Shown: one piece after another, positions 36,274 through 45,491 of the stretch
How positions within the stretch are numbered: position 1 is the stretch's first letter
Layout: each line of letters opens with the position of its first letter
From: Isotricha intestinalis
Taxonomy: Eukaryota; Ciliophora; Litostomatea; Vestibuliferida; Isotrichidae
DNA length: 64,000 nt
Assembly: GCA_023807065.1 (NCBI GenBank)
Contig: JAJJLU010000345.1
Coordinates: 1-64,000 of the forward strand
Reading direction: 5' to 3'
Notes under the pieces: model-generated
Told to the model about the DNA's origin: nothing
Database searches by the model: none
What the model saw: the letters and a program-made list of their open reading frames with translations, nothing else
Program-made: the position numbers and the translations under genes

Positions 36274-38832
36274 ATGAATACAAATAAACTTCTTTTTTTG
36301 CATATTTTAATATCATTAATATCACAAAATATATCATGGGATTATGTAAAAGGAGGATTAGATTGGCCTGAATCATGTCAATCAAATATAAATTATGATC
36401 AAGGACCATTAGATATTTCACCCCCATTTATTTCTTTAAAAAAAACTATGCATCCTTTTTTTAAAAATATAACGTATTCATTTCATTATTCAAAATTAAA
36501 TACAGATTATTTATATTATAATGATGGAAATAATTTAATTACTGAAGGTGATTTTGGTTATATCACATTTAATAATGAAAATTATTTCTCTAATCAATTA
36601 CATATTTATTCTCCTTCTATTCATACTATTGGTAATCATCGTTATCCAATTGAAATTCAAATTATTAATGAAAATAATAATGGAGAAATCATTATTATAT
36701 GTTTTTTCATGAAGGAAAGTTCAACAAGTTTTAATTTATTATTATCTAAATTAGGTTTTGATAATCCTAATAATAAAAATTTACAACCATTTGTTTATAA
36801 TAAAATAAAAGAACAAATTAATTTAATGAATTATGTTAGTGATTCTAATGAATTTTTTATATATGAATCTAGATCACTAGTTCCTGATTGTGATAAAAAA
36901 GGATTAATTATGATTGCTTCAAATATTCTTGAAGCCAATAAAATTCAAATTGAAAATTTCCCAGTTATAATTAAAAATAATAATAGAATTTTACAATATA
37001 AAAATGGAAGGCAAATTTATCTTACTTTCGATTATGACGATCAAGCTTTATTAAATAAAAAAATTGAAGATAATGAAAAGATAGTTAAAGAAAATGAAGA
37101 TAGAGAAAAAATGGAAAGTAAATTTGAAGGGAAAGTTACTCTTAAAAGTGAAAATAATAATAAATTAGATAGTAGTAAAATTATAAATAAAATTCCTTTT
37201 GAAATTGTAGAAGCAAAAGCTTTAAATAAAGATAAATTAAATAAAAAAATTGAACCTAAATTTATTGGAAAAGATGAATTTGATATTAATGAAAAAGTAA
37301 AAAATATAATAATAATAGATAAAGAAATGCCAACTACCATTTTATATGATTTATATCAAAAATATCTTGATTCTATTACAAAAAGAAAAATTAAATTTAT
37401 TAATAATCAAACTTCATTAATTGAATTAAGTAAAGTTGAAAATGAATTTAATAACATATTTAAAGTTTTAGATACATTAAATTATACTAAATCATCAGAT
37501 AAATCAGATTTACAAGAATATAATATAACAGAAGATAAATTTAAATCAAAAGAAATAAAAGATTATGTAAATAAAATTGAAGATATAATAAATCAATTTG
37601 AATTAAATCAAAAAGATATAAAAGAAGAAATAGAAAATAGATCACTTGAAAATATATTTTCAATAGTTGATAATTTATTTAATCAATTATATGAAAATAA
37701 TAAAGAAATAACAAAAATATCAACATACACTTTTGTTTCTTTAATGCAATTTATTATTGATTTAAATGATATTCCACAATTAACAGATGATGAAAAATAT
37801 ACAATGTTATATAATTTTTCAAATTACTTATTAAATAAACAAAATGGGTATTATAGATACAATCAAATAACTAAATTGGATATATATAACAAAATAAATA
37901 AAGAAATAATAAAACCTTTAGCTGAGTCCACAAGTGAAAGAATAATAGGTTTAAATTCTACAAATTTAATTCCTTTATATTTAAATATATTTGTAATATG
38001 TAAAGTTAAATTAATAAAAAAATCAAGTGAAGGATTTACAGATGATAAAAATAAAGAAAAAAAAGATGAAATAGATATAGATTATGATGCCTATCAATAT
38101 TCAAGAATAAGAAAAGAAAAAAAATCAGTTAAACAAGATTTAATAAATGAACAAGATGAAACATCCTTTGATATATGTAGTAACAATACAAATGAATTTC
38201 AAAGTCCAATAAATATAAATTCCCCTTTTATTCAAGAATTATATCAATTAAATGTAGATTTAAATTTTGCAATGTCAAATATTACAATGAAAAATGATGG
38301 TTGGAAAATATATGCAAATGGTGATTTTGGTTATTTAAATTATAAAAATAAATCTTATTTAATTTCTCAAATTGATTTTCATACAAAAAGTGAACATGTT
38401 TTTAATAATATTCATTCAGCAATGGAAATTCAATTAATTTCATATGATGGTGCTGCGATTGGAATTTTTTTTGATTATAATAATATTAATAAAGAACATC
38501 CTCTTTTAAATGCCTTTGGATTTGATTCAAATAATAGAAATTTTGCTTCTACTTTAAGAAATAAGAATAATTTATTTATTGATGATTCGATTAGAATTAA
38601 TATTATTTTATATCAATTAAATAGAATTTTAAATAAAAAAAATTTATTGTTTGTTTCTTATGAAGGAAGTTTAACTAGTGGAAATTGCCAAAATGGAATT
38701 AAATGGTTTATTCTTTCTAATAAAGAAGTTACTAGTAGAATTCAAGTTGAATATTTTAAAGTTTTATTAGGAAAAGATTCAAACTTTAGGAAAACACAAA
38801 AAATTAATGGAAGAGTTGTTTCTGCAATGTAG
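36274..38832 (+). CDS. Secreted tandem carbonic-anhydrase-like protein, both domains lacking zinc ligands
   Basis: 852 aa. A signal peptide (1-18) precedes the first alpha-carbonic-anhydrase-like domain (about 20-235: WDYVKGGLDWPESCQ, GPLDISPPF, GDFGYITFNN). A 350-residue charged helical linker follows, then a second such domain (about 625-850: FQSPININSPF, GDFGYLNYKNKSY, HSAMEIQLISYDG, NCQNGIKWFILS). In the alpha family zinc is held by His94, His96 and His119. Domain 1 has QLHIY at 92-96 (His94 kept, Tyr at 96) and IEIQII (Gln at 119). Domain 2 has QIDFH (Asp at 94) and MEIQLIS (Gln at 119). Both should be catalytically dead, like animal carbonic-anhydrase-related proteins, and may serve as binding modules outside the cell or in the phagosome. 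Confidence 0.88.
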   Translation: MNTNKLLFLHILISLISQNISWDYVKGGLDWPESCQSNINYDQGPLDISPPFISLKKTMHPFFKNITYSFHYSKLNTDYLYYNDGNNLITEGDFGYITFNNENYFSNQLHIYSPSIHTIGNHRYPIEIQIINENNNGEIIIICFFMKESSTSFNLLLSKLGFDNPNNKNLQPFVYNKIKEQINLMNYVSDSNEFFIYESRSLVPDCDKKGLIMIASNILEANKIQIENFPVIIKNNNRILQYKNGRQIYLTFDYDDQALLNKKIEDNEKIVKENEDREKMESKFEGKVTLKSENNNKLDSSKIINKIPFEIVEAKALNKDKLNKKIEPKFIGKDEFDINEKVKNIIIIDKEMPTTILYDLYQKYLDSITKRKIKFINNQTSLIELSKVENEFNNIFKVLDTLNYTKSSDKSDLQEYNITEDKFKSKEIKDYVNKIEDIINQFELNQKDIKEEIENRSLENIFSIVDNLFNQLYENNKEITKISTYTFVSLMQFIIDLNDIPQLTDDEKYTMLYNFSNYLLNKQNGYYRYNQITKLDIYNKINKEIIKPLAESTSERIIGLNSTNLIPLYLNIFVICKVKLIKKSSEGFTDDKNKEKKDEIDIDYDAYQYSRIRKEKKSVKQDLINEQDETSFDICSNNTNEFQSPININSPFIQELYQLNVDLNFAMSNITMKNDGWKIYANGDFGYLNYKNKSYLISQIDFHTKSEHVFNNIHSAMEIQLISYDGAAIGIFFDYNNINKEHPLLNAFGFDSNNRNFASTLRNKNNLFIDDSIRINIILYQLNRILNKKNLLFVSYEGSLTSGNCQNGIKWFILSNKEVTSRIQVEYFKVLLGKDSNFRKTQKINGRVVSAM

Positions 38833-38967
38833 AATTAAATAAAATATAAAATTTTTAATTTTCATTTTTAAAATATATATTAATTAAAATAAACACATTT
38901 TAATATATAATATTTATTTCACTTAATTAAAAAAGCAAAATCAAAAAAGAAAAAAATAAAACAATAT

Positions 38968-39534
38968 TTAAAAAACCAAAATTCCAAAAAGGAGAAAAAA
39001 TATGAAAAAATTGAAATTTTTTAAAAATCTCGAAGAACAAATAATTTCATAATTCCCATCAAAATCTCCATACCTGGCTCTAATAATACTTAAAGTTTTT
39101 CCATAAATTTTATTAGAAAGGACATTAAGAGGGAAGCAAAAGCTTCTTTGTGCATTTCCAATATAGCAGCAGCTATAAGGTTGTTCAGTGGGAATAGAAT
39201 AGCAATAGGAATAATCTTTATAAGGAACATCTTCAATAGCTAAACACTTTTCAACTCCTGTAAAACAAGATAAACCTAAAGCTCTCCATTTAAATATATC
39301 TGGCTCCTCTGAGTACTCACATTTTCCATATCCTTGTGTTTCATTTGCTGTATGCCAACAACATTTTCCTGCAAATATTGGTTTTCTATATACTAAACTA
39401 TCATCTATATTATTTCCGTTATTACGCCTTTTACATCCATGCATATATGCTGCATCAAAATTAAAACAATAACTTGAAGTTCTTGAATATATTCTTGTTA
39501 TTAAAAGGAGAATTATTATTTTTGAAACTTTCAT
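38968..39534 (-). CDS. Cysteine-rich secreted or GPI-anchored surface protein candidate
   Basis: 188 aa. Signal peptide 1-18 (KVSKIIILLLITRIYS). The mature part carries about fourteen cysteines in pairs and singles (FAGKCCWHTANETQGYGKCEY, SCFTGVEKCLAIED, YSYCYS, PYSCCYIGNAQRSFC, EIICSS). It ends in a hydrophobic stretch (FNFFIFFLLFGILVF) running to the last residue, which is the layout of a GPI-anchor signal. No known domain is recognised. I infer a surface-exposed, disulfide-bonded protein. It is convergent with the carbonic-anhydrase-like gene (135 bp apart). Confidence 0.72.
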   Translation of the reverse strand: MKVSKIIILLLITRIYSRTSSYCFNFDAAYMHGCKRRNNGNNIDDSLVYRKPIFAGKCCWHTANETQGYGKCEYSEEPDIFKWRALGLSCFTGVEKCLAIEDVPYKDYSYCYSIPTEQPYSCCYIGNAQRSFCFPLNVLSNKIYGKTLSIIRARYGDFDGNYEIICSSRFLKNFNFFIFFLLFGILVF

Positions 39535-39646
39535 TTTTTTTATTTGAAATTTAATTACTTTTGATAATTTTTATATTTTCTTTAAAAAAAATAAAATATT
39601 ATTTATTTAATTGACGTACAATTAATTCTATTAAAAAGCTTCAAAA

Positions 39647-40312
39647 ATGGAAGGTGAATAGTAAGAATACAAATTAAAAAAAATATATAAACTGATATAA
39701 AAAATAAATAGTGAATTTCTTTTTAAAATTCTTCTGTTAGGAGATAGTGGAGTAGGAAAATCGAGTATAATTCTTCGTTACATCGAGAATAATTTTTCTC
39801 AGAATTTAATGAATTCAATAGGAGTAGATTTCAAATTAAAGAACATAGAAGTGAAAGGTAAAAAAGTGAAGCTCCAAGTATGGGACACAGCAGGAGAAGA
39901 GCGTTTTAGAACAATAACAACATCTTATTATAAAGGAGCTCAAGCAATAATAGTAGTATTTGATATTACTGATAGAGACTCATTTGAACATGTTAAAAAT
40001 TGGATGGCTGATGTTGATAAATTTGCTAAAGAAGGTGTTTTAAGAATTTTATGTGGAAATAAATGTGATTTAGAACATCAAAGAAAAATATCTAAAGAAG
40101 AAGGAAAAGAATTAGCTTCCAAATATGGGATTCAATATATTGAAACTAGTGCTAAGGATACTACTAATATTGAAGAATTATTCTTTAATACTACTGAAAC
40201 TTTTTTAAATAAACAATTCTCTGGAGGAAAAAAAATGGTTAATAATCCCAATGTTATTGATATAAATAATGAAGATCATAATTCAGAAAAAAAAAATAAA
40301 GGATGTTGTTAA
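39647..40312 (+). CDS. Rab GTPase, Rab1/Rab8-like, one 51-nt intron
   Basis: Exons 39647-39660 and 39712-40312 join to 204 aa beginning MEGEYEFLFKILLLGDSGVGKSS. The unspliced frame would start far inside at an ATG (39809) and lose the P-loop, so the intron is required. All motifs are intact: GDSGVGKS (15-22), SIGVDFK, WDTAGEERFRTITTSYYKGA, GNKCDL, ETSAK, and C-terminal KGCC for double prenylation. Switch II and ITTSYYKGA place it in the Rab1/8/10/35 group that works in ER-Golgi and Golgi-to-surface traffic. The first exon is only 14 nt. Confidence 0.92.
39661..39711 (+). other. Spliceosomal intron, 51 nt
   Basis: GTAAGAATAC at the 5' end and AATAAATAG at the 3' end. Splicing (TA|T) restores the P-loop-containing N-terminus of a complete Rab. 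It is the longest of the introns I can place here. Confidence 0.9.
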
Positions 40313-40420
40313 ATTTATGTTAATTAGATTTTTATATTATTATTATTTTATTAAATTTATCATTATTTGACGTATATTACATTTAAAAAAATAATGTTTA
40401 TTCAAAAAACAATAATTTAA

Positions 40421-42049
40421 TTAAACTAACTTATTTTGGCTTGTTAGTTCTTTATATAAAAGGATTAGTATATATGCATCTAATACACCATACATGATTT
40501 GATTTCTGTTTAAAGGTCTTTTTTTCCAATTTGATAATTGGTCAATTTTATTTAAACTTTTATTAAATATAATTTTACATAATGTATTTAAATCTGGAGA
40601 TTTTTTATTTGTTTTTTCTAAATATATATCTTTTAAATCTTTTAATTTTTGATTATTTTGGAAAAAATTTTTAAAAAAAATATTCATTTCTTTTATATCA
40701 CCTTGAAAATAGAATCCAATAAAGACTTTATCATTAAAAACTTCAATAAATTTATCTTTTAATTTTTGTTCATTTTTAAAACTAAAAGAATCTAAAATAA
40801 CAGCATAATCTTCACAAGCAATTTGAATTATATCACTTTCTCTTTCTTTATTAAAATCTTCAAAAATTGATATTTTTGGTTTCCATTCTGTATCAATTCC
40901 AATTATTTCATATTTTTTAAAATTATCTAAAAATATTAATCCTTCTTCTAAATTATTTGAAGAGATAAATTTAGTATTATCTAATATATTCTTTGGTAAT
41001 TTTATATAATCATCTTCATTATATAATTCTAATTCCATATCTAATTCTTCTGTATATTGTTTATTTAATATTAAATCACTTTGTTTTAATTTGTTTTTTG
41101 CTTTTAAAATTTCAGATAATTTTTCCAGAAAAATTGTTTTGTCATTAAATAAATCATAAAAGTTTATTAATCTTATTGATTTATTTTCATAAGAATGGAG
41201 ATAAAAATAAAAAGTAGAAATTTCATTTTCATATTTTAATCTTTCTAAAGTTTCTTTTGATAAATATTCCTGGAAATTTTCTTTAAGAATTATTCTAGTA
41301 ATTTGTTTTATTTCTCTTTTTTCAATTAAATATTTTGTAAATTGTTCAATATAAGAAGGATAATATTTCAATAATTCTATCATTGGATATATATTATTAA
41401 TTAAAAAATTTTCTCCTTTAAAATTATTAAACATTTTATCAATAAATATTCCATGCAACAATTCTTCTTTTTTGATGTCATTTTTTTTTTCGTCGATTTT
41501 TTTCATTAATAAAATAATATACTTCTTAATTACATTTGTTTTAACTGATTTTTCTATTAAATCATTAATTTTATTAATAATTATATCAATAGAATCAATA
41601 ATAATTTCACTATAGTCAAATAAATTAAGAATATCATTTAAATAATTTTTTGGTATTGTAAAAAGTATATTTATACATTCTTCAGTTGAAAAATTTACTA
41701 AATTTAAATCCATTTCAACTAAACACTCATTTTTAAGTCCATTAAAAGAATCAATTAAATCTTTTATTTGTTTATTTGATTGTATATTATAATTTGATAA
41801 AGCAGAAAAAATTGAAAGAATAAAACTTGAAATATTTCTTTTAAAATCTAACATATTTTGAAATTGATAAAGTTTTCCAAAAATATTATCTTTATCTATA
41901 TTTTTCATATTTTTATCATTATAATTATTTTTTTCTGCCTTTTTAATTATTTCCTTAAATTTTTCATCAATCATTGAAACAGTAATTTTATGATTTATAA
42001 TTAAATCTATTAATTCTTCATAAGAATTTGGCCATATATTTTCTTCCAT
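40421..42049 (-). CDS. 3'-5' exonuclease domain protein, Mut-7/EXD3-like
   Basis: 542 aa. The C-terminal ~180 residues are a DEDDy (RNase D-type) exonuclease. Motif I is GIDTEWKP (Asp and Glu), motif II FYFQGDIKEM (Asp), motif III YGVLDAYI (Tyr and Asp), so all four metal ligands plus tyrosine are present. DLNTLCKIIFNKSLNKIDQLSNWKKRPL between II and III is the usual WxxRPL-like stretch. The 350-residue N-terminal part is helical, as in Mut-7 proteins, which trim small-RNA precursors or Argonaute-bound RNAs. It lacks the C-terminal Mut7-C zinc domain. In a ciliate a role in small-RNA processing is attractive but is inference. Its ATG is only 67 bp from the divergent myosin-like gene. Confidence 0.85.
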   Translation of the reverse strand: MEENIWPNSYEELIDLIINHKITVSMIDEKFKEIIKKAEKNNYNDKNMKNIDKDNIFGKLYQFQNMLDFKRNISSFILSIFSALSNYNIQSNKQIKDLIDSFNGLKNECLVEMDLNLVNFSTEECINILFTIPKNYLNDILNLFDYSEIIIDSIDIIINKINDLIEKSVKTNVIKKYIILLMKKIDEKKNDIKKEELLHGIFIDKMFNNFKGENFLINNIYPMIELLKYYPSYIEQFTKYLIEKREIKQITRIILKENFQEYLSKETLERLKYENEISTFYFYLHSYENKSIRLINFYDLFNDKTIFLEKLSEILKAKNKLKQSDLILNKQYTEELDMELELYNEDDYIKLPKNILDNTKFISSNNLEEGLIFLDNFKKYEIIGIDTEWKPKISIFEDFNKERESDIIQIACEDYAVILDSFSFKNEQKLKDKFIEVFNDKVFIGFYFQGDIKEMNIFFKNFFQNNQKLKDLKDIYLEKTNKKSPDLNTLCKIIFNKSLNKIDQLSNWKKRPLNRNQIMYGVLDAYILILLYKELTSQNKLV

Positions 42050-42116
42050 TTTTTTGTAATATTTTATTATTATTTATATTAATTTTTTAATTTTCTCTGT
42101 TTAAATAATTTAAAGT

Positions 42117-45100
42117 ATGAAAGATAATACAGATTTGTTAAATCAAATAATTTGGTTTAATAATGATGAAATGTTATATGAAGAAGAAAATGAAAAAAAT
42201 AATATTTGTTTAGTTGGTAAAGTTAGTGAATATGATAATATTTCTAATTTATATTCTATTGATATAATTTATCCAAAAAATACAGAAAATAAAATGTTAA
42301 CTAAGGTTCAATTACCAAAAAATTTATTGAGTATAAATTTCTTTAATATTGAAGAAATTAATAAAAAAATTGAAATAGATTATTTAGAAAATATTGAAGA
42401 TAATTTTTTCAATGAAAAATTAACATATTATATTTTGGAAAGATTTAAAAAAGAAAAGTATTTTTCAAAAGTAAATAATAATATTATTTTATCATATTTA
42501 AATAAAAAAATTTTTAATTTTGATTGTAAAATTTTTAATGATTTTTATCAAGAATTTTTGAAGAATACAAATAAAAATTTAATATTTTTTGGAGATCAAT
42601 TAAGTGGAAAAACGAGTTTTTATAAAACAATTTTAAAAAATTTTATTTCTAAATTCCCTGATTCTGAACAAAAATTAATAAATGCTTTTGAAAAAGGATA
42701 TGAATTATATAAATTATTTACTGAAACTTTTGATGGTCATTCAAGATGTAATTTATTAATTCAATTTATCATCAAAAAAGATAAAATTATTTCGATTAAA
42801 TTTATTCCTAATTCATTAATGCCAGTAACTTATAATAATTTCTATAAAATTTTTCATATATTTTCAAATTCTCTTAAAAAAGAAAATAATTTAAATGATA
42901 AAATTTCTAAAATTTTAAAAAATGAAAATTTGCCTTCAATTGAAGATTTAAATTCTTATTTTTCATTATTAAACATTCCAAATAATGAAATTAAACTTTT
43001 TATAAATTCTTTACTTGCTTTAATATATTTAATGAATGAAGATTATAAAAATTTCTTTACTTTTTTATCAATTAAAGATTATGACAACAATATTAAAAGT
43101 TATAAAGACATTTTAATAAGGTTCTTATATTTTAAGTTATTTGAATGGTTAATTAAAAAAATAAATTCTTTTTTAGGAAATAATACATTACAAAAAAATG
43201 TGAATGAAGAAAATAAAATTTTTACATTTTATGATTCAATGAGTTTCAGTAAAAACATGTGTTGTGATTTATATGATATGATTCAAAATTTTTCTTATGA
43301 AAAAATAATATCTTTATACAATAAATATGCAATTAATAATATATTAGAAGAATATAAAAGAGAAAATCTAAATATTCAATATTCTTTTAATGATAATAAA
43401 GAAGTTATTGATTTATTTGAACATAAAGGAATTTTTGATATAATAAATTCAAAAGAAAAATCTAAAACTGATAAATCAATTTATTTAAATATATATGAAA
43501 CTTTATCAAATAATATTTCTTTAGGAAACAAAGAAGATAATTTTATTTCAATTAATCATTCATTTGGTGATATATATTATAAATATGATGGAATATTAAA
43601 AGATAATATTTTTATTACAAAAGAAATTAGTATTTTATTAAGTAAAAGTACAAATACAATAATAAATAAATTAGAAAAAAACAATAATAATGAAGAAACA
43701 ATTATAAATTATTATTTAAAGCAAATAAAAGATTTTTATTCATATCTTTTTTATGGTAATTGCTATTTTATTCAAAATATATATTTTTCAGAAAATAATC
43801 TCGAATTAAAACTTTATAACCAAATATATTCATATTCTTTGGCAGAAATTATAAATTTCAATCAAGAAAAATTTTATATAAAATTAACAAACAAAGAATT
43901 CATTTCTATTGTGAAATATTTTTCAAGCAATATAAAGGATCTTATTGATTCAAAAAAAGAAGAAATAAATTCAAATAACATAAAAAAAATTAAAAATTTA
44001 TTGATTGAAATTTTTACAACATATCTTGTTGAAAATATGGAATTAAATAAATTATTAAATGACGATGAAATTCAAATTGGTTTATCTTCAATTTATTTTA
44101 GAAAAAAAGGATATGAATGGATGATAAAATATTTAATGTATACAAAAAAAATTAAAATGATTCAAAGAAATTATAGAAATTATATAAATAATAAAAAAGA
44201 TAAAATCGAAGAAAATAAAAAATATGAAAGGAAAATTTCTGAAGAAAAATTTTTTTCAGTAAATTCTTTTGAAGAAGATAAACCAAAATTAAATTTAGAA
44301 AAACAGAATAATAATAATAATGAAAAATTAGAATCAAATAAAAAACCAAAAAAAAAATCAGTTTTAGATATTTTAACACAATCATCAAATGATTCTAAAA
44401 AAGAAGAAAAAGAAAATTCCAAAATTAAAAACCTTAAAGATGAAATAAAGAATTTAAAAAACCTTCAAGAATTAAATATTAAACTTCAAAAAGAAAATGA
44501 ACAATTAAAACAAAGAATTAAGGATTTAAGTAATCAAGTTATTAAAGAAGAAAAAGAAGAAGAAGAAATTGATTATAAAAATATTATTGAAGAATTAAAG
44601 AAAAAAATAACTTTATTAAATAATGAAATAGAAGAGCATAAAAAAACAATTGATACTCAAAAAAAAGAAATTGAAAAATTATCAGAAGAAAATTTAAATA
44701 TGAATATTGCAAATGAAAAATTAAAAAATGAATTAATTCATTGGAAAAATAAATATTCATCTTTAGAAAATAATAATAAAGAAAATAGAATATCTCAAGA
44801 AGATCTATTAGCAAATAAACAAATAAATCAATTAAAATCAGAATTAAGCAGACAAAAAAATATTAATATAAAATTAACAAGTAATTTTAATGAAGAACAT
44901 GAAAAATATATTAAAATAAAAGAAGAATTAGATAAAAAAAATAATTTATTAAAAGATTTAGAAAACCAATTATCTGAGGAAATGGGAAATAATAATTTAT
45001 TGAATAAAAATAATTTATTAAATAGAAATAGATTAATCCAAAATAAAAGAGAAAATAAAAATCATGAAAAAAAAATTTCAAATTTAGAAGATGATATTTA

Positions 45101-45491
45101 TAATATTACTGGAAATATTGGATTATTTAAAAAAGCTTTAATAAAAAAAAATAATATTATTAAAAATAAAAATAAAATTATTGAACTTCTTTATTATATT
45201 ATCAAAAATAAAAATTTAGAAGTCCAATGTTATAAAATGTTTAAATTTGTTAAAGATGAGAATGTTAAAAATTTAAAACAAAAAATAATAAAAATTCAAG
45301 AGAAAGAAAAAAAGATTAATTGTGATATTAATGATTTAAATAAAGAAGAAAATAATAATGGGGATGATGATGTAATTGATTATTATGAAAAAAAAAGTGA
45401 TAATTCAATTGAAGATACAATAAATATAGGTGACTATGACAAAAACAATACTTTAATAGGAGAAGAAGAATTTGTTTTTGATAATGATTAA
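42117..45491 (+). CDS. Degenerate myosin heavy chain with IQ motif and coiled coil
   Basis: 1,124 aa. Residues about 90-680 follow the myosin motor outline. The P-loop is FFGDQLSGKTS (159-167, equivalent to GESGAGKT). A weakened switch I (FDGHSRCNLLIQF) keeps only Ser-Arg. Switch II is replaced by FYDSMSFSKN (no DIxGFE). After it come recognisable relay and converter-side elements: YNKYAINNILEEYKRENLN, VIDLFEHKGIFDIIN and INHSFGDIYYKYDGILKDN. One IQ motif (KMIQRNYRNYINNKK) leads into about 350 residues of coiled coil. Loss of switch I and II makes ATP hydrolysis unlikely; the protein may be an actin-binding or purely structural dimer. Confidence 0.82.
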   Translation: MKDNTDLLNQIIWFNNDEMLYEEENEKNNICLVGKVSEYDNISNLYSIDIIYPKNTENKMLTKVQLPKNLLSINFFNIEEINKKIEIDYLENIEDNFFNEKLTYYILERFKKEKYFSKVNNNIILSYLNKKIFNFDCKIFNDFYQEFLKNTNKNLIFFGDQLSGKTSFYKTILKNFISKFPDSEQKLINAFEKGYELYKLFTETFDGHSRCNLLIQFIIKKDKIISIKFIPNSLMPVTYNNFYKIFHIFSNSLKKENNLNDKISKILKNENLPSIEDLNSYFSLLNIPNNEIKLFINSLLALIYLMNEDYKNFFTFLSIKDYDNNIKSYKDILIRFLYFKLFEWLIKKINSFLGNNTLQKNVNEENKIFTFYDSMSFSKNMCCDLYDMIQNFSYEKIISLYNKYAINNILEEYKRENLNIQYSFNDNKEVIDLFEHKGIFDIINSKEKSKTDKSIYLNIYETLSNNISLGNKEDNFISINHSFGDIYYKYDGILKDNIFITKEISILLSKSTNTIINKLEKNNNNEETIINYYLKQIKDFYSYLFYGNCYFIQNIYFSENNLELKLYNQIYSYSLAEIINFNQEKFYIKLTNKEFISIVKYFSSNIKDLIDSKKEEINSNNIKKIKNLLIEIFTTYLVENMELNKLLNDDEIQIGLSSIYFRKKGYEWMIKYLMYTKKIKMIQRNYRNYINNKKDKIEENKKYERKISEEKFFSVNSFEEDKPKLNLEKQNNNNNEKLESNKKPKKKSVLDILTQSSNDSKKEEKENSKIKNLKDEIKNLKNLQELNIKLQKENEQLKQRIKDLSNQVIKEEKEEEEIDYKNIIEELKKKITLLNNEIEEHKKTIDTQKKEIEKLSEENLNMNIANEKLKNELIHWKNKYSSLENNNKENRISQEDLLANKQINQLKSELSRQKNINIKLTSNFNEEHEKYIKIKEELDKKNNLLKDLENQLSEEMGNNNLLNKNNLLNRNRLIQNKRENKNHEKKISNLEDDIYNITGNIGLFKKALIKKNNIIKNKNKIIELLYYIIKNKNLEVQCYKMFKFVKDENVKNLKQKIIKIQEKEKKINCDINDLNKEENNNGDDDVIDYYEKKSDNSIEDTINIGDYDKNNTLIGEEEFVFDND

